Shown here: piece by piece, positions 57,432-64,000 of the stretch
Layout of the letters: every line of letters begins with the position of its first letter
Position numbering within the stretch: the stretch's first letter is position 1
Origin: Apibacter sp. B3706
Lineage (GTDB): Bacteria; Bacteroidota; Bacteroidia; Flavobacteriales; Weeksellaceae
Assembly: GCF_011082725.1 (NCBI RefSeq)
Contig: NZ_CP049715.1
Location: forward strand, 1,674,001-1,738,000
Direction of reading: 5' to 3'
Length of the DNA stretch: 64,000 bases
The notes under the pieces: generated by a model
What the model was told of the DNA's origin: nothing
Database searches by the model: none
Seen by the model: the letters and a program-made list of their open reading frames with translations, nothing else
Program-made: the position numbers and the translations under genes

Positions 57432-58558
57432 TTATTACAGACTTAAAAATGAATACCATATCAGAAGCTCTTGAAGAATTAAGACAGGGAAAGGTAATTA
57501 TAGTTGTTGATGATGAAGATCGTGAAAACGAGGGTGATTTTGTTGCTGCAGCTTCAACTATGACACCTGAAACTATAAATTTTATGACTAAGTACGGAAG
57601 AGGTTTGATTTGCACGCCTTTAACTCAAAAAAGAGCTGAAGAACTGGACTTGGAATACATGGTCGGAAAAAATACTGATCCTAAGCAAACGGCTTTCACT
57701 GTTTCAGTAGATTTACTTGGACATGGGATTACTACAGGTATTTCCGCTTCTGATCGATCCAAAACCGTTAAAGCTCTTGTCGATGAAAATATCAAGCCAA
57801 GTGATTTTGCACGTCCGGGTCATATTTTTCCTTTAGTTGCAAAAAAAGGAGGAGTACTTAAAAGAGACGGACACACTGAAGCTACAGTCGATTTATTACA
57901 ATTAGCGGGACTTCCTTCTACCGGAGTTTTAGTTGAAATCATGAATGAAGATGGAACAATGGCTCGTTTACCTCAATTAATGGAAGTTGCTAAGAAATTT
58001 GATTTAAAAATTATAACTATTAAAGACTTAATTTCATATCGACTTAAAAATGATTCTTTGATTGAAAAAATCGACGATGAAGTAATTAAAACCCATTATG
58101 GAGAATTACGATTTGTAACGTATAAAGATAAAACCAACGATCAAATTCATTTTGCCTTAGTGAAGGGAGAAATTAATGATGATGAAATCATACCTGTTAA
58201 AGTTTGTGCTAACAATATATATTTGGATCTTTTCAAAACCCTTGCTCAAGGAGAAGAAACCATTGTAAATAAAGCTATTAATTTTATTAATGAAAATGGC
58301 AAAGGAGTAATTATTTTTATAAACAATCCTTCCAATACAGAGGTAATTGAAAATCATCTGAGCGAACTCAAAAAATACATATCGGGAGAAATAGCTGATT
58401 TTGGCATACAATCAGACGAAAGGGATTTAGGAATCGGTGCACAAATAATTAAAAATTTAGGAATTAAAAATATCAATGTTTTAACAACCAATCCTAACAA
58501 AAATTTCCCTTTAAGTAGTGGATATGGAATTAAGATTGTAAATGAAATTAAAATTTAA
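57428..58558 (+). CDS. ribB: DHBP synthase with degenerate GTP cyclohydrolase II domain
   Basis: 376 aa from the ATG overlapping the upstream stop; MNTISEALEEL at 57449 is an alternative start. The first ~205 residues are an intact RibB: VVDDEDRENEGDF, ASDRSKTVKALVD and the HIFPL/GHTEA blocks. It makes dihydroxybutanone phosphate for riboflavin. The last ~170 residues align with RibA at the ends (KTHYGELRFVTYKD; DERDLGIGAQIIKNLG; LLTTNP-like LTTNPNKNFPLSSGYGIKIV). However, the zinc motif (C-x-T-G-D...RCDCG) is missing; only VCANNIYLDLFKTL stands there. So this domain probably has no cyclohydrolase activity. Confidence 0.9.
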   Translation: MIITDLKMNTISEALEELRQGKVIIVVDDEDRENEGDFVAAASTMTPETINFMTKYGRGLICTPLTQKRAEELDLEYMVGKNTDPKQTAFTVSVDLLGHGITTGISASDRSKTVKALVDENIKPSDFARPGHIFPLVAKKGGVLKRDGHTEATVDLLQLAGLPSTGVLVEIMNEDGTMARLPQLMEVAKKFDLKIITIKDLISYRLKNDSLIEKIDDEVIKTHYGELRFVTYKDKTNDQIHFALVKGEINDDEIIPVKVCANNIYLDLFKTLAQGEETIVNKAINFINENGKGVIIFINNPSNTEVIENHLSELKKYISGEIADFGIQSDERDLGIGAQIIKNLGIKNINVLTTNPNKNFPLSSGYGIKIVNEIKI

Positions 58559-58578
58559 ATTTCATTCTCATAAATTAT

Positions 58579-58611
58579 AAATAAAGAAGCTATATAGTAG
58601 CTTCTTTATTT
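58579..58611. terminator. Bidirectional terminator between ribBA and the HhH gene
   Basis: AAATAAAGAAGCTA (58579-58592) and TAGCTTCTTTATTT (58598-58611): perfect 14-bp stem with a 5-nt loop. It begins 20 nt after the ribBA stop and overlaps the last codons of the convergent minus-strand gene. Confidence 0.85.
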
Positions 58612-59673
58612 AACCAAGTATTGAATTATAAAATGATATTTTGGATCTGATTCGGTAATGACACGTAAAGGATCTTTCTTCTTATTTCTTGCTTCTATAA
58701 TTTTATTTTTATACTTCCTTAAATAAATATGCTTGTGTAAATCTTCTTCTGAGGCTGTTTGTAAATTTATTTTAAGAACTTGGGATGGATTTAAAACAAA
58801 AGAATCAAAAATTTTTGAAACCATTTCAGAAGTTATATCATATACATCTTTAATTTGTTCCATCGACACAAAACCACCTAAACCTTTTCTAAAACTCAAT
58901 ATTCTTTTAGTTATGATTTCATTTTCAATTACGGAATTTATATCGTTAAAAGATGCTGTATTAATATCCTTTTTTTCATTGAAAATTTGAAGTACTTTTA
59001 TATTTGATGTGTTTTCAATATTTTGAGAAGGAAGCTTAATGTACGATTCCAATTCTTGATATTTTACAGTTGATATAATATAACATTTTTTTAAATCCTC
59101 TTTGGATTTGAATTTTCCACCGATAGAATTTTTATATCTTATAATGCTTTCCGCTTGTTTTTCTGAAAAACCTATACGCATCCAATCGTTTACATTATAT
59201 GTATTCGGGTCAAATGTTAATAACCGATACTTCTTTACTTTACTAGAATTAGTAGTTGGTTCATTCAAGCCGTTCTCCGGTAATAACAGAAATGGAGATA
59301 TTTTAGCATACATTTCCTCGGAGATTACATAGCAAGATTTAAGCTGTTCTTTAGAAGTAAATTTACCTCCAAGCATAGCCTTATAGTTAATAATTACCTG
59401 TGCTTGTTTTTTAGAGAAACCTAAACTCTGCCATTCTTCTGTATTATAATCAGTTGGATTAAAAGGTTCTATAAATTTATCTTTTTTATCCTTTACCTTA
59501 AAATTCTGTTCATTAATTTCTTCAACAAATTGAAAAGGAGTAGCATTATTATTCTCAAATATCGAAGAAATTAAAGCATTCCTATGAATTAATAATTCTA
59601 AAATACATATAATTATGAGCAACAAAAGAACACCTATACGTTGCTCTTTTATCATTTTAAGGCGTAAATTCAT
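58606..59673 (-). CDS. Membrane-anchored helix-hairpin-helix repeat protein
   Basis: 355 aa. A single N-terminal membrane segment (RIGVLLLLIIICILELLI, about 13-30) is followed by tandem ComEA-like helix-hairpin-helix units. These are EWQSLGFSKKQAQVIINYK...GGKF, DWMRIGFSEKQAESIIRYK...GGKF, a third (NSVIENEIITKRILSFRKGLGGF) and a partial fourth at the C terminus. The repeats are about 90-100 residues apart, each ending in a 'Y-x-I-S/T' segment and a small linker. Such proteins may bind DNA outside the membrane (uptake) or be structural. No other competence gene is nearby. An alternative ATG lies 6 codons downstream. Confidence 0.88.
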   Translation of the reverse strand: MNLRLKMIKEQRIGVLLLLIIICILELLIHRNALISSIFENNNATPFQFVEEINEQNFKVKDKKDKFIEPFNPTDYNTEEWQSLGFSKKQAQVIINYKAMLGGKFTSKEQLKSCYVISEEMYAKISPFLLLPENGLNEPTTNSSKVKKYRLLTFDPNTYNVNDWMRIGFSEKQAESIIRYKNSIGGKFKSKEDLKKCYIISTVKYQELESYIKLPSQNIENTSNIKVLQIFNEKKDINTASFNDINSVIENEIITKRILSFRKGLGGFVSMEQIKDVYDITSEMVSKIFDSFVLNPSQVLKINLQTASEEDLHKHIYLRKYKNKIIEARNKKKDPLRVITESDPKYHFIIQYLVK

Positions 59674-59719
59674 AAAAGTTAATATAAATATATAATTACA
59701 AGAGCTTAATTTTTAAAAT

Positions 59720-59740
59720 GTTACCATTTATTATGGTAAC
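59720..59740 (-). terminator. Hairpin downstream of the histidine phosphatase gene
   Basis: GTTACCAT and ATGGTAAC, perfect 8-bp stem with TTATT loop, lying 174 nt past the minus-strand phosphatase stop and just upstream of the HhH gene start. On the minus strand it is followed by ATTTT. Either a weak terminator or a binding site for a regulator of the HhH gene. Confidence 0.4.
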
Positions 59741-59913
59741 GTAAAAAAATTATATTTTTATATTAAAAAAATGAAATACTATTTCTTTTAAATCGCTGTA
59801 AAATAATAACCTAAGATTCAAAATAGCTTAGAGGAAGTTAGCAATCCCTTTAAAATTGCGAACTCAATGGATACTTTACAAAACTATTATGTGAAAATTT
59901 AATTCAAAAATAT

Positions 59914-60621
59914 TTAGCTATTTTTTCCTTTTTCTGCATAGCTCATATCATTAACCGATTCGATGATATATTTTCCATCTTCAAATACAACTTTACATAC
60001 TGAAGCGTTTTCCAAATCCTTAACAAATAACCTTTTACCTCCCAGATTATGAAGCATTAGAGTTATACTTAATCCGTGAGATACAATCAGAACGTTTTTA
60101 TTTTCCTTATTCTTACTTTCGATCTGTACAATATCCGATAAAGCTTTATGCGTTCTTTTTTCAACTGTATTAAAATCTTCTGCCATTTTCATAGGATCTA
60201 AAATACTTATGGTATTTACCGCTTCTTTATAAGTAATTTCTTTATTCTTGTCAAAGATATCATTGAATAAATCCTGAGCATTAGTGTAATGAAGATATAA
60301 AGCAACATCCTTAAACATTTCGGTAGCTAAGGCAGTTTCATACGCTCCAAAACAGATTTCTCTTAATTCAGGTTTTTCTGTAACCGGAAGTTCTTTTTGA
60401 TCTGAATTTTTTAAAATTATATTGATAGTCTCTCTGGTTCTCCTTAAATCACTGCAAAAAGCTGAAGAAAATTTAACATCTTTCAATCCTTTACCCAAAT
60501 TTTCTGCCACCTCAATCCCTTCTTTTGTTAACGGTGTATCACTCCAACCTTGAACTTTGTTTAATGTATTTAAAATTGTCTTACCATGACGTACTATGTA
60601 AAATGTAATCTTAGATCCCAT
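59914..60621 (-). CDS. Histidine phosphatase family protein
   Basis: 235 aa. Phosphoglycerate-mutase-like fold: the phospho-accepting His in VRHGKTILN (about residues 10-18), Arg in CSDLRRTRETI, the catalytic Glu in LREICFGAYE, and the second His in VLIVSHGLSI. The Asn in HGKTILN is usual for broad-specificity phosphatases rather than glycolytic mutase. Substrate unknown. Monocistronic, divergent from the arginine operon leader. Confidence 0.93.
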   Translation of the reverse strand: MGSKITFYIVRHGKTILNTLNKVQGWSDTPLTKEGIEVAENLGKGLKDVKFSSAFCSDLRRTRETINIILKNSDQKELPVTEKPELREICFGAYETALATEMFKDVALYLHYTNAQDLFNDIFDKNKEITYKEAVNTISILDPMKMAEDFNTVEKRTHKALSDIVQIESKNKENKNVLIVSHGLSITLMLHNLGGKRLFVKDLENASVCKVVFEDGKYIIESVNDMSYAEKGKNS

Positions 60622-60819
60622 ATAAAAAATATTAGCATTTTAAATACAAAATTAGAAAATTTTGTTTGTTATAAGTATAGAATAATCATTATAGTTCACC
60701 AGTATTTCATGTTGTTGATTTAATTAAACTTAAAATTAAAAAACAAAATATATATATAAAATAAATATTTTTAACCGTATAATTTTTAAAAAATTTTATT
60801 CGTATAAAAAAATAATTAT

Positions 60820-60827
60820 TATTTTTG
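60820..60827 (+). promoter_or_regulatory. -7 promoter box of the arginine operon leader
   Basis: TATATTTT-like region containing TATTTTTG, a full TAnnTTTG match, 242 nt before the first structural gene. A weak TTCG lies 17 nt upstream. It implies a long 5' leader that carries the structures listed next. Confidence 0.45.
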
Positions 60828-60866
60828 TTATGTTAATTTAGATTTTAAAAGTTAAAAATCTTAGTT

Positions 60867-61018
60867 ATGTTATTACGCAATTTAACATTGCCGGTTAATA
60901 AAATTACCCTTTTATCTTACCCTATCTACTTCAGTAGGCAGGTTAGGCTTTGATTTTCGATTTTTCCAAAGCCGACACTTCCGTTTTTTATACAGTAATT
61001 TATCTACTACTGTTTTTT
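60867..61018 (+). promoter_or_regulatory. Candidate leader/attenuator of the arginine operon
   Basis: A 28-codon frame from the ATG at 60867 ends in SRQVRL and TGA, with Arg codons CGC, AGG and AGG. The RNA around its end folds as CTAC/GTAG (loop TTCA) and GGCTTTG (60946-60952)/CAAAGCC (60967-60973). It ends with ACAGTA (60992-60997)/TACTGT (61008-61013) followed by T5, terminator-like. CAGTAG (60932-60937) in the frame could instead pair with CTACTG (61007-61012). The layout resembles the two branched-chain attenuators but the stems are much weaker, so this is tentative. Confidence 0.35.
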
Positions 61019-61035
61019 CAATTTATCCATTTACT

Positions 61036-61065
61036 ATATTATTTATACATATATTATTTATACAT
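61036..61065 (+). repeat. 15-bp perfect tandem repeat before the arginine operon
   Basis: Two head-to-tail copies of ATATTATTTATACAT (61036-61050, 61051-61065), the second ending 3 nt before the first start codon. It could be a duplicated operator for an arginine regulator, or a slippage duplication. Confidence 0.8.
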
Positions 61066-61068
61066 AAG

Positions 61069-61731
61069 ATGAATATTAATATTGTTGTTGCAACAGAAGA
61101 ACATTATCAGTACGCTGAAGAAATATGCGAAACTATTTACCAATCGGCTATTGTAAGGGGTACAGGTATTGCTAAAAGAACACCTGAATACATCCAAAAA
61201 AAAATGGATCAAAGACAAGCGATTTTAGCTCTTGATAACACAAAATTTGCAGGTTTTTGTTATATCGAAAAATGGCAGAACGGAGAATTCGTCGTCCATT
61301 CAGGATTAATTGTTCATCCTGACTACAGAGGAATAGGTTTAGCCAAAAAAATTAAACATTTTATTTTTGATTATACACGCAAAAAATTTCCGGAAGCTAA
61401 AATTTTTGGTATAACTACCGGTTTGGCTGTAATGAAAATTAATTCGGAATTAGGATATAAGCCGGTACCTTTTTCTGAACTAACTGAAGATCCTGACTTT
61501 TGGAATGGCTGTAAAACATGTACGAATTTTAATATTCTACAAAGTAAACAAAATAAAATGTGCTTATGTACCGGAATGTTATTCGATCCTAAAGATCAAA
61601 AAAAAGATAAGAATATCTCCCATAAAAATAGTTTCGATAAAAAGGTCATTACTCATCTCAATAAAATAAAAGAAGTATTTCACTTAAAATCTAAAAAGGA
61701 TTGTAATAATTCCCAAATTAAAACCATCTAA
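61069..61731 (+). CDS. GNAT acetyltransferase heading the arginine operon
   Basis: 220 aa. GNAT fold with the acetyl-CoA loop LIVHPDYRGIGLAKKI (about 82-97). A cysteine cluster follows (GCKTCTNF...KMCLCTGM, about 147-170) that is a constant feature of this group. Then comes a Lys-rich tail. Genes of this kind precede argG-argC in Bacteroidota, and a role in making the N-acylated glutamate that starts arginine synthesis is a reasonable inference. The four cysteines could bind metal. It precedes argG by 12 nt. Confidence 0.85.
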   Translation: MNINIVVATEEHYQYAEEICETIYQSAIVRGTGIAKRTPEYIQKKMDQRQAILALDNTKFAGFCYIEKWQNGEFVVHSGLIVHPDYRGIGLAKKIKHFIFDYTRKKFPEAKIFGITTGLAVMKINSELGYKPVPFSELTEDPDFWNGCKTCTNFNILQSKQNKMCLCTGMLFDPKDQKKDKNISHKNSFDKKVITHLNKIKEVFHLKSKKDCNNSQIKTI

Positions 61732-61743
61732 AAAATCTTGATT

Positions 61744-62931
61744 ATGAAAAAAGCAGTTTTAGCATATAGTGGAGGACTAGATACTTCCTATTCTTTGGTT
61801 AAACTAACTAAAGAACATGATATGGAAGTTCATACAGTTATAGTAAATAGCGGAGGATTTTCTGAAGAAGAATTAAAACAAATTGAAAAACGAGCATATG
61901 AGTTGGGTTCCAATCATCATATAACCATTGATATTACTGAAAAATTTTATAAAAATTGTTTACGCTATCTCATTTATGGAAACATATTAAAAAACAATAC
62001 CTATCCCTTATCAGTTAGTGCAGAAAGAATATTTCAGTCACTGGCTATAGCGGAATATGCAAAAAAAATAAATGCGGAATATATAGTTCATGGAAGCACG
62101 GGAGCCGGTAATGATCAAATCCGATTTGATGTAGCCTTTGAAGTCATATCCCCTAAATCAAAAATAATTACACCGATTCGTGATGAAAATATTTCTCGTC
62201 AAGAAGAAGTTGACTACTTACAAAAAAACGGAATTAACATGAATTGGGAAAAAGCAAAATATTCCATCAATAAAGGAATATGGGGAACTTCTGTGGGGGG
62301 TGTTGAAACACTTTCCTCTGATCTCCCTTTGCCGGACGAGGCTTTCCCTACTCCCCTCTCTGAAACCACACCTTCCATAATTGAACTTGAATTTTCTAAA
62401 GGAGAACCTATCGGATTAAATGGAGAAAAAATGAATCCGGTGCCATTAATTCAAAAACTGAATGAAATAGGAGGAAAATATGCCATTGGGCGAGATATAC
62501 ATGTGGGAGATACCATTTTAGGAATTAAAGGAAGAGTGGGTTTTGAAGCTCCTTCACCTATGTTACTGATTAAAGCACATCATCTGCTGGAAAAACATAC
62601 CCTATCCCGTTGGCAACTCTTACATAAAGATTCATTGGCCAATTGGTATGGTACTTTATTGCATGAAGCTCAGTATTTAGACCCTGTAATGCGCGACATT
62701 GAAGCATTTCTTACGTCCTCTCAAAAACGAGTTAGCGGAACCGTAAAGATTCAGTTGTATCCCTATTATTTCCGTATGATCGGTATAAAATCTCCTTATG
62801 ATATGATGCAATCAAAAGTTGCTACTTACGGTGAAGAAAATGAAGCTTGGGACAGTAGAGATGCCCGAGGATTCATTAAAATTTTTGGAAATCAATTAAA
62901 AATTCACCATAGTTTCAATGATTTAGAATAA
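61744..62931 (+). CDS. argG: Argininosuccinate synthase
   Basis: 395 aa from the ATG at 61744; an in-frame TTG lies 6 nt upstream. N-type ATP pyrophosphatase motif AYSGGLDTSYSL (about 7-18), then HGSTGAGNDQIRFDVAFE for citrulline/aspartate binding, and GIKGRVGFEAPSP. Joins citrulline and aspartate with ATP. Second gene of the GNAT-argG-argC operon. Confidence 0.96.
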   Translation: MKKAVLAYSGGLDTSYSLVKLTKEHDMEVHTVIVNSGGFSEEELKQIEKRAYELGSNHHITIDITEKFYKNCLRYLIYGNILKNNTYPLSVSAERIFQSLAIAEYAKKINAEYIVHGSTGAGNDQIRFDVAFEVISPKSKIITPIRDENISRQEEVDYLQKNGINMNWEKAKYSINKGIWGTSVGGVETLSSDLPLPDEAFPTPLSETTPSIIELEFSKGEPIGLNGEKMNPVPLIQKLNEIGGKYAIGRDIHVGDTILGIKGRVGFEAPSPMLLIKAHHLLEKHTLSRWQLLHKDSLANWYGTLLHEAQYLDPVMRDIEAFLTSSQKRVSGTVKIQLYPYYFRMIGIKSPYDMMQSKVATYGEENEAWDSRDARGFIKIFGNQLKIHHSFNDLE

Positions 62932-62996
62932 TTTACGAACTTTATCTTGAATTAAAGTAAATAAAAATTGAAAGTATAGTTTAGTTTAAAAAACCA

Positions 62997-63977
62997 ATGA
63001 ACAAAATAAAAGCTAGTATTGTGGGAGGGGCAGGATATACTGCTGGCGAATTATTGCGAATCCTCATTAATCATCCAAAAATAGAACTCACATCCGTTTA
63101 CAGCACTTCCAATGCAGGAAATCCTGTCACAACGGTTCATGAAGACCTTATAGGAGAAACCGATTTAATTTTTTCTGATCGCATTGATCAAGAGGCAGAT
63201 GTTGTTTTTTTATGTTTGGGACATGGTAAATCCAGGGATTTTTTGACAAAAAATGTGTATTCTAAAAACACAAAAATTATAGATTTAAGTAATGATTTCA
63301 GGGTTAAACCTCATCATGTGTTTCAAGACAGGACATATATTTACGGTCTTCCCGAATTACAAAAAGAAGAAATAAAAAAGGCAAAAAATATTGCTAATCC
63401 CGGATGTTTTGCCACCGCCATACAATTAGCTTTACTTCCCTTAGCAAAGAAAAGTTTATTGTCGCAAGATATTCATATCCATGCTGTAACCGGCTCTACC
63501 GGTGCAGGGCAATCACTTTCAGCAACTGCTCATTTCAGTTGGAGAAATAATAATGTTTCCTTTTATAAAGAATTTAGTCATCAGCATGAGGCAGAAATTT
63601 CACAAAGTATTGATCAGTTAGGAACCAACCGACATCAACTCTATTTTTTACCTATGCGGGGAAATTTTACTCGAGGGATTCTTGCCGGCATATATTTAAA
63701 ATGTGAAATTACAAAGGAGGAAGCTTTTTCTTTATATCGTGAATATTATCAGGATCATCCATTTACCTTTGTTTCTAACACTCCTCTATCTGTAAAGCAG
63801 GTAGTCAACACAAATAAATGTATGTTAGAAATACAAAAACATAAAGATACCCTATTAATCACTTCGGTGATTGATAATTTAAGTAAAGGTGCTTCGGGTC
63901 AAGCCGTACAAAACATGAACCTTATTTTCGGATTTGAGGAATCGGAAGGGTTACATTTAAAACCGGTGGCATTTTGA
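62997..63977 (+). CDS. argC: N-acetyl-gamma-glutamyl-phosphate reductase
   Basis: 326 aa. NADP Rossmann motif VGGAGYTAGELLRIL (about 8-22), catalytic Cys in ANPGCFATAIQLAL (about 135), and the conserved HQHEAEI block with catalytic His. Bacteroidota enzymes of this type may use N-succinyl instead of N-acetyl intermediates; nothing here decides that. Gap to argG is 65 nt. The operon probably continues beyond the window. Confidence 0.95.
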   Translation: MNKIKASIVGGAGYTAGELLRILINHPKIELTSVYSTSNAGNPVTTVHEDLIGETDLIFSDRIDQEADVVFLCLGHGKSRDFLTKNVYSKNTKIIDLSNDFRVKPHHVFQDRTYIYGLPELQKEEIKKAKNIANPGCFATAIQLALLPLAKKSLLSQDIHIHAVTGSTGAGQSLSATAHFSWRNNNVSFYKEFSHQHEAEISQSIDQLGTNRHQLYFLPMRGNFTRGILAGIYLKCEITKEEAFSLYREYYQDHPFTFVSNTPLSVKQVVNTNKCMLEIQKHKDTLLITSVIDNLSKGASGQAVQNMNLIFGFEESEGLHLKPVAF

Positions 63978-64000
63978 TAAAATTAGAGTTATGAATTAAC

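Overview
The window is AT-rich (roughly one third G+C) chromosomal DNA of a member of the Bacteroidota, most likely a Flavobacteriales/Weeksellaceae-type organism with a small, host-adapted style genome. The evidence is Bacteroidota -7 promoter boxes (TAnnTTTG, with TTTG about 19-21 nt upstream), absence of clear Shine-Dalgarno sequences, the rpmB-rpmG-DUF4295-ftsY cluster, a GSCFA protein, a DUF2130 protein, many lipoproteins, and the Bacteroidota-type arginine cluster (GNAT-argG-argC). An Apibacter-like organism would fit, but I cannot confirm the genus from the sequence alone.

Layout. 1-5.8 kb is a gene-poor, very AT-rich accessory stretch. It holds an unknown 416-aa protein, an XRE/ImmA-type metallopeptidase regulator overlapping a PIN-like protein (toxin-antitoxin-like pair), and a DUF6037-like protein. 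It abuts the 3' end of mnmE. 5.8-11.7 kb (minus strand) carries mnmE, an unusual peptide deformylase with a lipoprotein signal, a small lipoprotein, ftsY, DUF4295, rpmG, rpmB and lnt. 11.8-17 kb carries a rhodanese lipoprotein, another lipoprotein, a DUF2130 nuclease-like coiled-coil protein, mgtE and a cobalamin/iron-type binding lipoprotein. 17-18.7 kb is largely non-coding, with a decayed GNAT gene. tRNA-Gly(GCC) and tRNA-Leu(TAA) follow as a unit with its own promoter and terminator. 19-24.4 kb has an MCE/MlaD protein, a two-gene Hdr-like Fe-S oxidoreductase and an MscS channel. 24.4-32 kb has a LolA-like protein, a HAD hydrolase, fmt, rplU-rpmA, an acyltransferase, TatD, GSCFA and a polyprenyl synthase. 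32-34.7 kb has a double ABC ATPase and a frame-broken membrane protein.

35-48 kb is the heart of the window: two branched-chain amino acid operons. leuA-leuC-leuD-(second LeuA-like synthase)-leuB and ilvD-ilvB-methyltransferase-ilvN-ilvC are each preceded by a promoter, a short branched-chain-rich leader peptide, a competing antiterminator arm and a strong terminator hairpin. This is classical ribosome-mediated attenuation. The leu leader is Ile-rich and the ilv leader is Leu/Val-rich. ilvA is absent from the ilv operon, and a second LeuA-like (citramalate-synthase candidate) enzyme sits in the leu operon. Together these suggest isoleucine may be made through citramalate.

48-64 kb holds a polytopic membrane protein, gltX-rpiB, a Bax-inhibitor-1 protein, an ftsK-lolA-lptF/G-ribBA operon whose GTP cyclohydrolase II half has lost its metal-binding motif, a helix-hairpin-helix repeat protein, a histidine phosphatase, and the start of the arginine operon (GNAT-argG-argC). 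That operon has a long leader with an unusual 15-bp tandem repeat against the first start codon. No CRISPR array, rRNA, IS element, integrase or prophage was seen.
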